NCBI GenBank assembly: GCA_963841705.1
Contig: CAWJDY010000027.1
Span: 32,175-96,174, forward strand
Origin: VAZQ01 sp963841705
GTDB taxonomy: Bacteria > Pseudomonadota > Alphaproteobacteria > Rhizobiales > Xanthobacteraceae
Length of the DNA: 64,000 nucleotides
Reading direction: 5' to 3'
The first letter of the stretch is position 1; every line of letters begins with the position of its first letter. This document shows positions 50,627 through 61,500 of the stretch, one piece after another. The position numbers and the translations under genes were made by a program. The notes below the pieces were generated by a model. The model was not told the DNA's origin, did not search any database, and saw only the letters and a list, made by a program, of their open reading frames with translations.

Positions 50627-53287
50627 CTATACCCGCTGCACGTAGCGATCGACCACGCGCTTTTCGCCGGCGTGATCGAACCGCACGACCAGCTTGTTGC
50701 CGTCGATGGCGGTGACGTTGCCGTTGCCGAATTTCTGATGAAAGACGCGGTCTCCGATGCTGTAGTCGGAGAGCGTGCCGGTCGATCGCGCAACGAGCTC
50801 GCCTTCCAGGGTGAGCGGCATCCGCGACTTGCGCCGGCTGCTCTTCTGCGTGCCCCCTTTCTTAAGCTCCGCTGCCCAGGAGGCATACGGCGAAGCGCCA
50901 TCCGCCATCTCCTCGTCCGCCGCATAGGACGCGCCATCCTCGGCGAAGCTTCCGCGGTCCTTCTTGCGCTGGGCGCGCTGCCATCCGGGGGTGGAATAGC
51001 CGGAGCTGAAATGGGTCATCTCGTCGAAACGCGAGGCACCCACATTGCCGTAGCCGGAGAAGCCGCCGCGGGATTCCGTGACCTCCACATCCGCTTCGGG
51101 AAGCTCGTCGAGAAAACGCGAGGGGATATTGGATGACCAGACCCCGTGCATGCGTCGGTTCGCGGCGAAATAGATTGTCACGCGTCGGCGTGCGCGGGTG
51201 AGCCCCACATGCGCGAGCCTGCGCTCCTCCTCCAGGCCGGCGCGCCCCTGATCGTCCAATGAGCGCTGGTGCGGGAACAGGCCTTCCTCCCAGCCGGGCA
51301 GAAAGACGGTGTCGAACTCCAACCCCTTGGCGGAATGCAACGTCATGATCGACACCGCCTCGCCGCTTTCGCGCCTCTCCGTATCCATCACCAGCGCAAT
51401 GTGCTCGAGAAAGCCGGCGAGGTTCTCGAACTCCTCCATGGAGCGGACCAGCTCCTTCAGATTTTCCAGGCGGCCGGCGGCATCGGCATTGCGGTCCTTC
51501 TGCCACATGTCGGTGTAGCCGGACTCATCGAGCACGATCTGGGCGAGCTCGGTGTGGGGCAGCGCATCCCGCTGGGCGCGCCAGCGCTCGAAAGCGGCAA
51601 GGAGGTCGCGCAGCGCGCCGCGGGGCTTGGGCTTGAGCTCATCGGTCTCGATCACCGCAGCGGCGGCGGCCGTGAGCGCGACGCGTCGCTTGCGTGCCTG
51701 ATCGTGCAGCAACTGCGCTGTCGCATCACCGAGGCCGCGCCTCGGCACATTGATGATGCGCTCGAAGGCGAGATCGTCGCTGGGCGAATGGATGACGCGG
51801 AGATAGGCCAGCGCGTCCCGGATCTCCTGGCGTTCGTAGAAGCGCGGACCACCGATGACCCGGTACGGCAAACCAAGTGTGACGAAACGATCCTCGAACT
51901 CGCGCATCTGGAAGGAGGCGCGCACGAGGATCGCCATCTCATCGAGCGAATGCGGCTTGCCGCTGCCGTCGTTGCGTTGCAGCTGCTCGATCTCCTCGCC
52001 TACGGCGCGCGCCTCCTCCTCCGAATCCCAGCAGGAGGTCACCTGCACCTTGTGGCCCGGCTCGTCCTCGGTGCGCAGCGTCTTTCCGAGCCGACCCTTG
52101 TTGTGCGCAATCAGATGCGATGCGGCAGCGAGGATATGAGCGGTCGAGCGGTAATTGCGTTCGAGGCGGATAATCCTGGCGCCAGGGAAGTCGTGCTCGA
52201 AGCGCAGGATGTTGTCGACCTCCGCGCCGCGCCAGCCGTAGATGGACTGATCGTCGTCCCCCACACAGCAGATGTTCTTCAGGACCCGGGCGGATACTAC
52301 CGGGCCCGCCGCAACCTCGGTCTGCTCCCTCTCCTTCCCCGGACCGGGTCCGGGGATTGCGGAGAGAGGGTTGGACTGAGGGGTGCTTTCGACGGGGACA
52401 GCATTTCGCGCGGCGCCCTCGCATGGCTCCCCCCGATCAAGTCGGGGGTCGCCACCCTCTCCCCGCAAGCGGGGAGAGGGTACTGTGTTCTGGCCGAGGA
52501 GCCGCAGCCAGAGATACTGCGCGACGTTGGTATCCTGATACTCGTCCACCAGGATGTAGCGAAAGCGCGCCTGATACTGACGCAGCATGTCCGGGTGCTC
52601 GCGGAACAGCCGGATGCAGTGGAGGAGGAGGTCGCCGAAGTCGGCGGCATTGAGCACGGTGAGCCGATCCTGATAGGCGGCATAAAGCTTTTTGCCCTTG
52701 CCGCCGCCGAAGCTGGCGGACTCGCCCGCGGGCACCTGCTCGGGCAGGAGGCCGCGGTTCTTCCAATTGTCGATGACGTCGGCGAGCACGCGCGCGGGCC
52801 AGCGCTTCTCGTCGATGTTCTCGGCGGCGAGCTGCTGCTTCAGCAGCCGCAACTGATCCTCGGTATCGAGGATGGTGAAATCGGGCTTGAGCCCGACCAG
52901 CTCCGCGTGCCGGCGCAGGATCTTCGCGCCAATGGAATGGAAGGTGCCGAGCCAGGGCATGCCCTCCACTACCTGGCCGACCATGGCGCCGACGCGCGCC
53001 TTCATCTCGCGGGCGGCCTTGTTGGTGAAGGTCACAGCCAGGATATCGCCGGGCCGGGCCCGGCCGGTCGCCAGGATGTGGGCAATGCGGGTGGTGAGGA
53101 CCCGCGTCTTCCCCGTTCCCGCGCCCGCCAGCACCAGCACCGGCCCTTCAAGCGTCTCTACGGCGATACGTTGCTCCGGATTGAGATCCGCGAGATAGGG
53201 CGCCCCCGTAGCCGCGCGGGCGCGCGCAGCAATGCCGCCGAGCTTGGGCAGGTAAGCGTCGCGGCCGAAGTTGGCGGGCTCGGGCAT
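50627..53287 (-). CDS. UvrD/PcrA-type superfamily 1 DNA helicase
   Basis: 886 residues. Walker A AGAGTGKTR (about 54-62), VTFTNKAAREMKARV, the DEYQDTN Walker B, GDDDQSIYGWRGAE, LERNYRST, and the C-terminal UvrD tail (YSIGDRVFHQKFGNGNVTAI) are all present. About 51 residues (270-320), between WLRLLGQ and KNICCVGDDDQ, look foreign and come from palindromic DNA (52327-52480). The insertion precedes a conserved helicase motif but keeps the frame. Cytoplasmic 3'-5' helicase for nucleotide-excision and mismatch repair. ATG at 53287. Confidence 0.92.
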   Translation of the reverse strand: MPEPANFGRDAYLPKLGGIAARARAATGAPYLADLNPEQRIAVETLEGPVLVLAGAGTGKTRVLTTRIAHILATGRARPGDILAVTFTNKAAREMKARVGAMVGQVVEGMPWLGTFHSIGAKILRRHAELVGLKPDFTILDTEDQLRLLKQQLAAENIDEKRWPARVLADVIDNWKNRGLLPEQVPAGESASFGGGKGKKLYAAYQDRLTVLNAADFGDLLLHCIRLFREHPDMLRQYQARFRYILVDEYQDTNVAQYLWLRLLGQNTVPSPRLRGEGGDPRLDRGEPCEGAARNAVPVESTPQSNPLSAIPGPGPGKEREQTEVAAGPVVSARVLKNICCVGDDDQSIYGWRGAEVDNILRFEHDFPGARIIRLERNYRSTAHILAAASHLIAHNKGRLGKTLRTEDEPGHKVQVTSCWDSEEEARAVGEEIEQLQRNDGSGKPHSLDEMAILVRASFQMREFEDRFVTLGLPYRVIGGPRFYERQEIRDALAYLRVIHSPSDDLAFERIINVPRRGLGDATAQLLHDQARKRRVALTAAAAAVIETDELKPKPRGALRDLLAAFERWRAQRDALPHTELAQIVLDESGYTDMWQKDRNADAAGRLENLKELVRSMEEFENLAGFLEHIALVMDTERRESGEAVSIMTLHSAKGLEFDTVFLPGWEEGLFPHQRSLDDQGRAGLEEERRLAHVGLTRARRRVTIYFAANRRMHGVWSSNIPSRFLDELPEADVEVTESRGGFSGYGNVGASRFDEMTHFSSGYSTPGWQRAQRKKDRGSFAEDGASYAADEEMADGASPYASWAAELKKGGTQKSSRRKSRMPLTLEGELVARSTGTLSDYSIGDRVFHQKFGNGNVTAIDGNKLVVRFDHAGEKRVVDRYVQRV
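52327..52480. repeat. Palindromic element apparently inserted in frame in the helicase gene
   Basis: Three palindromes in 154 bases: a hairpin CCCTCTCC (52327-52334) with GGAGAGAGGG (52361-52370), CCCCCGATCAAGTCGGGGG (52430-52448), and a 26-bp one with CCCTCTCCCCGC/GCGGGGAGAGGG arms at 52455-52480. They encode the atypical low-complexity stretch without stops. Similar CCCTCTCCCCGC palindromes are dispersed in Bradyrhizobiaceae. Confidence 0.65.
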
Positions 53288-53475
53288 TCTCTTTCCGTGA
53301 TGGGCGGCATCTGCTGCCGCGGGGACGTGTGGTCGCGAATCTCACGCTAAAGATGGCACTCCGCGCGGCTCCTGTGGAGTGCCAATTCCGTCTCTCTCCA
53401 TAGGGCGAGGTCTTTCTTTGCCCCTTACGGAATGCGGGCACGGTTGCCGACCTGAGGCCGACGCAATCGTCGCCC

Positions 53476-53994
53476 CTACGAAGCCCCGCCCTTCGCGGGC
53501 ATCACAATACGCCGCCCCGCAGCTTCCGGACGCGGCAGTTGGCCATGCGTGGCTTTCATCCGCGCCAGCGCCTTGGCAATGGCCTCGGGGAACTGCACCG
53601 TGCGCCCCGCGTCCATGTCCACGTGCAGCGACATGTTCTCGGAGGTGGCGGACACCCAGCCCTCTTCGGCGTGAAAGAGCTGCTCGAAGAAATGCATACG
53701 CTTGCTGTCGTAATCGAGCAGCTGGAAGGTGACGCGCACGGGATCCTTGGCATGCAGCTCCCGCAGATAGCGCACGTGCACTTCCGCCGTGTAGCAGGAA
53801 TGCCGGTGCTCCTTGACGTAGGCGAGCCCGCAACCGAGCAGCTCGAATACCTCGTCTACGGCGCGATCGAACACCACGTTGTAGTAGGCCATATTGAGAT
53901 GGCCGTTGTAATCGATCCAGCTGGGCTCGATGCGCATCACCGAGGAGACGAACGGGGCAAAGAAAAGCGGTTCAAGAATGGGCCGATCGAGCAT
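53476..53994 (-). CDS. Hot-dog thioesterase family protein
   Basis: About 172 residues from the ATG at 53994. The hot-dog motif WIDYNGHLNMAYYNVVFDRA, with the aspartate and YNGHLN typical of 4-hydroxybenzoyl-CoA/YbgC-like thioesterases, is followed by EVHVRYLRELHAKDPVRVTF. Likely a thioesterase on acyl-CoA; the substrate is not evident. Upstream codons to 54081 look untranslated. Between the helicase and this gene, 53290-53475 holds only fragments of the dispersed GTCGCCCCTACGAAG repeat. Confidence 0.85.
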   Translation of the reverse strand: MLDRPILEPLFFAPFVSSVMRIEPSWIDYNGHLNMAYYNVVFDRAVDEVFELLGCGLAYVKEHRHSCYTAEVHVRYLRELHAKDPVRVTFQLLDYDSKRMHFFEQLFHAEEGWVSATSENMSLHVDMDAGRTVQFPEAIAKALARMKATHGQLPRPEAAGRRIVMPAKGGAS

Positions 53995-54169
53995 GCCGAC
54001 TATGTACGCTGCGGCTCCGCCGGCCGTCCACCAAGCTGTCAAAACCCGGGACGGCGCTCCCCGGGCGTCGCTTTGACGCACTGCAACCGCCTACCCGTGA
54101 TCGGCCCGGCCCTCCTTGCGCCACCCGCCCCCTGCGCCCATTTCGGGGGCGAGGGCGCGCGACCCAGAC

Positions 54170-55624
54170 ATGATTCCCACCGTAAATTTGAGCTGGCTGC
54201 CGCCCGCATTTGCGCAAGCATCGGAACGCCTCCTCAGCACGTTCGGGGAATTTGCCGGGGGTGCGACGGTGTGGCTCGCGGTAACGGGGCTGAGCCGCTC
54301 CGGCAAAACCGTATTCATCACCAGTCTGATCCACAATCTCCTGAGCGCCCTGCACAACCCGAATCGAATGCCGCTTCTCGATGTGGTCGGCGAGCGCCGG
54401 CTGACTTCGGCCAACCTCGAGACCGCCAACGCATATCGGTTGCCGCGGTTTCCTTATTTCAGGAATATCGAGGCAATGGCCGGGCGCGCGCCGGACTGGC
54501 CGATCCGCACGATCGACATCAGCGAGATCGGCATCGATATTCGTTTCACGCCTGCCAACCCCCTGGGCAAGCTCTTGAGCGAGATCACCGGCAGCCCGGC
54601 CAAGCTGACGCTGAGGATCGTCGACTATCCGGGCGAATGGCTGCTCGATCTGCCGCTTCTGGAGCAGAGCTTCGCCGATTGGTCGCACGCGAGCATGCAG
54701 TCGCTGCGCAGCGGCAGCCGAGCAGCGATTGCCAACGATTTTCTCACGTACGTCGGTCAACATCGCGCGGACGAGCCTGCAAGCGAGGAAGTCGCCAGAG
54801 AGGTGCATGAGCTCTACTGCGCGTTCCTGTTCAAAGCGCGGGATCAGTATGGATTGAGCTATCTCCAGCCGGGCCGGTTCCTGTGCCGGGGAACGCTGCC
54901 GGATGCCCCGTATCTCTGGTTCGCCCCGCTCGATGTAGATAGCGATTTTCATCCGCTCGCGCCGCACTCGCTCGGCGCGCTCATGGCGGAGCGCTTTGAA
55001 ACCTACAAACGGGAGGTGGTCAGCGCATTTTATGAAAATCACTTTCGGCATTACTCCCGGCAGATCGTGCTCGTGGACATCCTGCGCGCGCTGCTTGCCG
55101 GTCGCGAAGCCTTCGAGGATACCCGCCGCGCGCTTGCCGTCATCATCGACAACTTCCGTTACGGTCATGGCGGGATCCTGTCCAAGCTGCTGCTCGGCCC
55201 CCACATCGACAAGGCGCTGTTTGGCGCCACGAAGGCCGATCACGTCCCAGACATCCAGCGGGATCATCTCGCTGCGCTGTTGCGCAACATGACGGCGCTG
55301 CCGGCGATCGACATGAGAAGCAGCAATGCGCAGCTGGAGGTGACCGCGATCGCATCCGTCATTTCCACGGGGGAAGACTCCCAGGTAATTGATGGTCAAC
55401 GCGTTCAGGTCGTCGTGGGCCGGCCAGTCGGCGCGAAGACCCAGTCCAAATTCTTTGTCGGCAACGTGCCGATCCGGCCTCCACGTGCCGATGCCTGGGG
55501 CTCGCCGTTCCTGAACGTGCCCGTGTTCGAGCCTCCGGCCATTGATCCTGCGCCGATCGATGGCATTGCGCATATCAATCTCGATGTGGCGCTCCAATTC
55601 CTGTTGGGAGACCGACTGCGATGA
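54170..55624 (+). CDS. YcjX-like P-loop GTPase/ATPase (DUF463)
   Basis: 484 residues from the ATG at 54170. Walker A GLSRSGKTVF near residue 42, RIVDYPGEWLLDLPLLEQSF further on, and a C-terminal long helical domain define YcjX/DUF463, a stress-linked NTPase. It overlaps the DUF697 gene by 4 bp (ATGA), the conserved ycjX-ycjF pairing. Cellular function remains undefined. Confidence 0.9.
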   Translation: MIPTVNLSWLPPAFAQASERLLSTFGEFAGGATVWLAVTGLSRSGKTVFITSLIHNLLSALHNPNRMPLLDVVGERRLTSANLETANAYRLPRFPYFRNIEAMAGRAPDWPIRTIDISEIGIDIRFTPANPLGKLLSEITGSPAKLTLRIVDYPGEWLLDLPLLEQSFADWSHASMQSLRSGSRAAIANDFLTYVGQHRADEPASEEVAREVHELYCAFLFKARDQYGLSYLQPGRFLCRGTLPDAPYLWFAPLDVDSDFHPLAPHSLGALMAERFETYKREVVSAFYENHFRHYSRQIVLVDILRALLAGREAFEDTRRALAVIIDNFRYGHGGILSKLLLGPHIDKALFGATKADHVPDIQRDHLAALLRNMTALPAIDMRSSNAQLEVTAIASVISTGEDSQVIDGQRVQVVVGRPVGAKTQSKFFVGNVPIRPPRADAWGSPFLNVPVFEPPAIDPAPIDGIAHINLDVALQFLLGDRLR

Positions 55625-56688
55625 GCAACGTGTCCTACCGGATCGATCAGGTTGCGTTCTCTCCGCGCGTCATCGAGGTGGAGGTCCGCGAGGAGCCAGA
55701 CTCGTTTGCTGCACTTCGTCCGCAAGTGATTGCGACCGACCAGGGCGGGCCGGTCGTGCCAACCGAACGTGCCCTTGCAATTGCTTCTGCACAACCAGCG
55801 CGGCGGCGGAATCGCGTCGTTACCTTTGGGATCGCCGGGATAGCCGTATTGGTCGCGGGTTGGGCAGCGGTGGATGCCTTAGCCTGGATCTCCGCCGCGT
55901 TCGACCACGGCGCCGTGCTCGGAGTGCTGGCCGCAGTTGCCGTGACAGCGGGCGTCGGCGGAGCAGGGGCCATTATCGCGCGCGAAGCGGTGAGCCTGCT
56001 CCGGCTTCGCAGCGTCGAAGCCGTCCGCCGGCGCTTTTCCGATGACAAGCTTGCGCCGGCGCAGACCCGCGACGCGGTCCGCGAGGTACTCGCGGCGCTG
56101 CCGCGTGACCGAGAGACCACGCGCGCCATCGCCGCGTTCCAGCGTCAGGTCCAGGCGCACCACGGGCCGAGGGAACAGATCGAGCTCCTCTCCCGCAACG
56201 TGCTCAAGCCGCTTGACGAGCGCGCACAGGTACACGTGCGCACCGCGGTCGTGCGCGCGTTCGGCATCACGGCGATCAGTCCCACGGCGCTGACCGATGC
56301 GGCTTTCTTCCTGGCCTGTGGTGTGCGGATGGTCCGTGCCGTTGCTGGCGTGTACGGCCATCGCCCGACCACCGCGGCGACCCTGCATCTGCTGCGACGG
56401 CTCCTGTTCGAGGCGGGAAAGCTCGGCGCGGTGGATCTGGCCAGCGCCTCGCTGGTACAGCATCTCGGGGGCGCGGTGACCGAGCGCTTCGCAACCAGCA
56501 CCGCCGATGCGCTCTACGCCGCCTACCGCATGGCGCGGCTGGGGATCATCGTCATGGACCTCTGCCGCCCGCTCGCGTGGGATGCAGATGAAGTGCCGAA
56601 CGTCGGTTCGCTGGTGAGCGGGGTCCTGCGCCGCCGTATCGACGCGCCGGACGCCGTCGCCCTTGGCGCGGATCGTGCGGGTGCATAG
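55621..56688 (+). CDS. YcjF-like membrane protein (DUF697 / TIGR01620)
   Basis: 355 residues. Two predicted membrane helices (VVTFGIAGIAVLVAGWAAVD and VLGVLAAVAVTAGVGGAGAI) follow a soluble N-terminus; the C-terminal DUF697 domain includes VVRAFGITAISPTALTDAAF. Directly coupled to YcjX. Probably an inner-membrane partner of that NTPase. Confidence 0.9.
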   Translation: MSNVSYRIDQVAFSPRVIEVEVREEPDSFAALRPQVIATDQGGPVVPTERALAIASAQPARRRNRVVTFGIAGIAVLVAGWAAVDALAWISAAFDHGAVLGVLAAVAVTAGVGGAGAIIAREAVSLLRLRSVEAVRRRFSDDKLAPAQTRDAVREVLAALPRDRETTRAIAAFQRQVQAHHGPREQIELLSRNVLKPLDERAQVHVRTAVVRAFGITAISPTALTDAAFFLACGVRMVRAVAGVYGHRPTTAATLHLLRRLLFEAGKLGAVDLASASLVQHLGGAVTERFATSTADALYAAYRMARLGIIVMDLCRPLAWDADEVPNVGSLVSGVLRRRIDAPDAVALGADRAGA

Positions 56689-56828
56689 GGCGAGACGCCG
56701 CCTCGTCCTCCTGCAGCAAGCTTGTGCATCCAAGGGCGAGGCAATGCTTCGCCGTTGGAAGAATGCGGTGCAATGCATCGGTCGTTCTGATAAGCAGAAG
56801 AGAGAAACACTGTCCGTGACGGTATTCC

Positions 56829-58241
56829 GTGGACCTTGATGCAAACAGGTTACGCCGCGATCAGCGCGCCATCGATGCTGCGATCGCGGCGCTTGCTGCG
56901 CAATTCGGCAACCGCCTTGTTACGTCACGCGCCGTCTGCGAGCAGCACGGCAATACCACCACGTGGATCACCAACGAGCCGCCGGACGCAGTGGTATTCC
57001 CGCAGTCGACTAGCGACGTGCAGGATATCGTTCGCATTTGTGCCAGCCATCGCGTACCGGTCATTCCCTTCGGTACCGGCACTTCGCTGGAAGGCCACGT
57101 CAATGCTCCGCTGGGCGGGGTGTCGATCGATTTCCGCGACATGAACAGCGTGCTGGCGGTAAACGCGGAGGATCTGGACTGCGTGGTCGAGCCGGGCATT
57201 ACCCGCAAGCGGCTTAACGAGCACCTGCGCGACCAAGGCCTGTTCTTCCCGCTCGATCCCGGTGCCGACGCCTCGCTCGGGGGAATGGCGGCGACGCGTT
57301 GCTCCGGCACCAATGCGGTGCGCTACGGCACGATGAAAGATAATGTGCTCGCGCTTAAAGCCGTGTTGGCGAACGGCGAGGTGATCACCACCGCGCGGCG
57401 TGCGAAGAAATCCTCGGCCGGATATGATCTCACCCGGCTGCTCGTAGGCTCGGAAGGCACGCTGGGCGTCATCACCGAGCTCACGCTCAAGCTCTCCGGC
57501 ATTCCGGAAGCGATTTCGGCCGGCCACTGCGAGTTCCCCTCGGTAGAGGCGGCATGCAATGCCGCCATGGCCACCATTCAGTCCGGCATTCCGATCGCGC
57601 GCATGGAGCTTCTCGATGCATTGCAGGTGAAGGCGACCAATCTGTATTCCAAGCTCTCGTTGCCCGAGTCGCCGATGCTGTTCGTCGAGTTTCATGGCTC
57701 GCCCGCGGGAGTCGCAGAGCAATCCGAGCGGTTTGGACAGATCGCGCACGAGCTTGGCGGCGGCACATTCGCGTGGGCCACGAAATCCGAAGACCGCAGC
57801 CGCTTGTGGCAGGCGCGGCATGATGCCTATTGGGCGGGACGGGGCCTGCGTCCGGGGATGCAGGCGCTGGCAACCGACGTGTGCGTGCCCATCTCACGTC
57901 TTGCCGAATGCGTAACCGAGACCCAGCGCGATGTTGCAGCCCACAATCTGATGGCGCCGATCCTCGGCCATGTGGGTGACGGCAATTTCCATCTCACGTT
58001 GCTGGTGGACATGGCGGATGCGGACGAGGTGACGGCGGCGCGCGGAGTGTGTGAGCGCGTGGTCGAACGCGCCATTGCCATGGACGGCACCTGCACCGGT
58101 GAGCATGGGGTGGGGGAAGGCAAGATGAAATATCTCGCAGGCGAGCTGGGAGCGCCCGCGCTCGCGGCTATGGCCGCGATCAAGCGCGCGCTCGATCCGC
58201 AGAACATCATGAATCCGGGCAAGATCGTCGCGCTGGACTGA
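56829..58241 (+). CDS. FAD-linked D-lactate/glycolate-type dehydrogenase
   Basis: 470 residues starting at GTG 56829. FAD-binding type 4 domain: VPVIPFGTGTSLEGHVNAPL and LDPGADASLGGMAATRCSGT, then GSEGTLGVITELTLKL; C-terminal FAD-oxidase domain with HVGDGNFH and GEHGVGEGKMKY. This fits D-lactate dehydrogenase (cytochrome)/GlcD-like enzymes that oxidise 2-hydroxy acids. No glcE/glcF neighbours, favouring a stand-alone D-lactate-type enzyme. Cytoplasmic or membrane-associated. Confidence 0.88.
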   Translation: MDLDANRLRRDQRAIDAAIAALAAQFGNRLVTSRAVCEQHGNTTTWITNEPPDAVVFPQSTSDVQDIVRICASHRVPVIPFGTGTSLEGHVNAPLGGVSIDFRDMNSVLAVNAEDLDCVVEPGITRKRLNEHLRDQGLFFPLDPGADASLGGMAATRCSGTNAVRYGTMKDNVLALKAVLANGEVITTARRAKKSSAGYDLTRLLVGSEGTLGVITELTLKLSGIPEAISAGHCEFPSVEAACNAAMATIQSGIPIARMELLDALQVKATNLYSKLSLPESPMLFVEFHGSPAGVAEQSERFGQIAHELGGGTFAWATKSEDRSRLWQARHDAYWAGRGLRPGMQALATDVCVPISRLAECVTETQRDVAAHNLMAPILGHVGDGNFHLTLLVDMADADEVTAARGVCERVVERAIAMDGTCTGEHGVGEGKMKYLAGELGAPALAAMAAIKRALDPQNIMNPGKIVALD

Positions 58242-58535
58242 GCTCAGAGAGGTGTGCGCCGCGAAGCAAGCCGAAAAGACGTAACGTCGCTGAGCCCAGA
58301 TTGTCTGGTAAACGACCGTGTTAACTTGCTGTCAAAGAACATAAACCTGCCGTTAACCGAGCGCATGTTTCGCTCGTTCTGCATGCGGCGCAATCGATCA
58401 GCAAAAACGATGAATTCCGTCACGAAGTCTGATAAAAGCCGGTAAATTTCGCGCAAGTAGTCGGTATTCAAGTGCTTTTTACAAAAGGGGCGCCGGACCG
58501 GGAAATCGTCCGATGCAACTGACTGTGGAGACGGC
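58242..58535. other. Intergenic region
   Basis: About 290 bases, AT-richer than the surroundings, between two same-strand genes. It should hold the promoter for the AsmA gene. No RNA, repeat or convincing small ORF was recognised. Confidence 0.55.
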
Positions 58536-61500
58536 GTGCAGACGACCCTGCTGGGCTTAGCGATCACGATTATCCTGGCGCTGACAACCGCGCTGGTTGG
58601 CCCGCTTTTCGTCGACTGGACGCGCTACCGCGGCGAGTTCGAAGCCTACGCCAGCCGGCTATCGGGGCTGGAGATTCACATCACCGGTCCGATCGAGGCG
58701 CGCCTGCTCCCGACGCCGACGCTTGTCATGCAAGGCATCGAGATTGCGCGCGCGGACAACTCCGGCAGCGTGCGGGCTCGGGCGCTGCGCGTCGAATTCG
58801 AGCTGGGCGCACTGGTGCGCGGAGAGTGGCGCGTCAGCCAGGCGCGCTTGCAAGGTCCGGAAATCACGGCCGGACTCGACGAGAACGGCGCGATGAGGGG
58901 GTCGTTTCCCAAGCTCGGCTTCGATACGCAAGCAATTGCGGTCGAGCGCCTGAATGTCGAAGACGGTCGCGTCATTTTAACTCATGCCGAAAGCGGCTCG
59001 CGCCTCGTGCTCGACAAGGTCGATTTCAGAGGCGAGTTGCGTTCCCTGAGCGGTCCTCTGAAAGGCGAGGGGTCCTTCGTTGTCGCCGGACAGCATTTCC
59101 CGTACCGGGTCTCAGCAAGCCGCAACGGCCAGGACAATGCCGCCAAGGTCCGGCTCACGGTTGATCCGATCGAGCGGCCCCTCGCCGCCGAGATCGATCT
59201 CACGGTTTCCGTGGATCGCGGTATTCCGCACTTCGAGGGCCAGCTCCAGCTGTATCGTCCCGTGGGGCGCGCGCCTACGAACTCACAATCGCCCATCGTT
59301 CAACCATGGCGGCTGACCACGCGGTTAGCAGGCGATAGTACCGCAGCCGAGTTGGAGCAGATCGAATTCCAGTACGGTCCGGATGAGCGGTCTGCCAAGT
59401 TGCGGGGGCGCGCCCATGTGGAGTTGGGACGCGACCCCCGCATCAGTGCCATGCTGTCCTCACCTCAGGTAGATTTCGACGCCTTGGCAATGGTCTCCGA
59501 GGAGAGGCGCCGGCAGCCGCTTGAGGCCATGAAGCTGCTTGGGGCGGGGGTCCTCGGCAGCCTGCGCCTCCCCATCCCCGCCGTCCTGAATATTGGCATA
59601 GAGGCCGTTGGGCTCGCAGGAGCAACCCTGCAGCGGATGAACGCCGAGTTGGAAACTGAAAACGAAAGTTGGGTAATCAGAAAATTGGAGTTCCGCGCGC
59701 CGGGCCTGAGCCAGATACAACTGCGCGGAAGCCTTGGGATCATGTCTTCTGTCCCGCAGTTTGCCGGCTCGCTACAGGTCCAAACGAACGACCCCCGCGC
59801 ACTGGCTGCCTGGCTCGGCGCGGGGGAAGATGAGCAAATCCCTGCTTCAGGTCCTCTGCGACTCGATGCGGAGGTAACTGCCTCTGGAGATGCGATCGAC
59901 ATCGAGCGGCTCCATCTCGATCTCGATCGCAGCAGCGTGACCGGCCGCTTCAGATACGCGTGGAGCGGCGAGAGGGGAGCGCGGCTGGACGCCGCGTTGA
60001 CGACATCGGAGGTCGATCTCGACCGGATTTACGCGCTTGCCAAGCCCTTATTTGCCAAGCGAGAGTTTGCGTGGCCTCGGGAAGGGGCTCTCTCATTAAA
60101 AGCAGAGCGCGTATTGGTTATGGGTGTCCAGGCGAGGCACGTTGATGTGAACATCAGGATTGATTCCAGCGGATTGCAAATCGATCCTCTCCTGGTCACG
60201 GATTTTGGCGGAGCGGCATTGTCGGCAAGGGGCCGCATTGATACCGGAGCGAAAGCCACAGGCGGCGCAGTCACGCTCGATCTGGACGCTCACAATCTCG
60301 AGGGGGTGCTGACTGTCCTGGACAAATTCGCTCCGGAAGCAGCGGACCGGATACGGCATTATGGCGGCCGAGTCACCCCGGTAGTGCTGCGCGCCTCCGT
60401 CACCGTAACTCCCGGGTCTGCGAGGAATTCGCTCGCCACTGGCAAGTTCAAGGCTGACGGCCGTGCCGGAGCATTCCGTATAGCCCTGCTTGGGGATCTG
60501 ATCGGAGCGAGTGACGTGCTCAATCTCGATCTCAGCGCTGCGAAGGTGGATCTCATCGGCCGTGTTGAAACGGACGACGGCACTACACTGACGGATCTGC
60601 TCAGATTGGATCGCGTTATCTCCGTCGATAAGCAGCCGGGCCGATTGGCCGTGACGGCAAAAGGTCCCCTCCAGGGCGAACTGGAGTTTGGCAGCCGGCT
60701 GAGCGTTGGCGTTCTCGATGCGACCGCCAGTGGCAGGGTACACGTTTGGCCTTTGACCAATCCGCGTGCTGAGCTCGCTGTGGCGGTGCGGGATGCGAAT
60801 TTCCGCTCGCCGCGACCGCCGGTCGGCGAGGGCGCGGTCGACCTCATACCCGCGTCGTTCACGACGCGGGTAGCTTTGGCGGATCGCACAATCCATTTGA
60901 CGGATCTCCAGGGAACGTTTGCCGGCGAAAGGATGAATGGGCAGCTCACGATTGGAATGCAGCAGCCGCTGGACGTGCAAGGCGAGATCGATCTCGGCGC
61001 ATTAAATCTACCTGCCGCAATGGCGACCGTGCTTGGGATTCCCAACCATTCCTCGCAGCAGAGCTCCACTGCGGAACCCCTCTGGCCATCCGAGCCGTTC
61101 GCGCAAGCGCTCGGCCAGCAACGCGGTCAGGTACTCCTGAAGGCGGCGCGTCTCACTGTCTTGCCAAGCGTCGATGTGCAGCATTTTAAGGGAATGCTTC
61201 GATTGGGCGAGGGGAGAGTTGCGCTGCAAGTGATCGAAGGCGCCCTCGCCGGAGGGGCAATGAACGGCGAGTTGGTCTTGTTGCATGACGGAGAAAGTCT
61301 GATTGCGCGCACACGGGTCCGCGTAACGGATGCGAGTGCAGCAGACCTGCTTCCGGGCAACGGGGTAGTGTCCGGTCAACTCAGGTTTGACCTCACCGCT
61401 GAAGGTACTGGGATGAGCGCGTTGGCGCTGATTGGGTCGCTCCAGGGCGGCGGCACCTTCAGCATTGAGAACGCTCGCGTGGCACGGCTCGATCCAAAGG

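Noticed and set aside
51269..53350. 693-codon plus-strand ORF antisense to the helicase
   Set aside because: Shadow frame of the conserved helicase; composition typical of antisense frames in GC-rich DNA.
53972..55597. 541-codon minus-strand ORF opposite ycjX
   Set aside because: Fully antisense to a conserved gene with clear motifs; no domain of its own.
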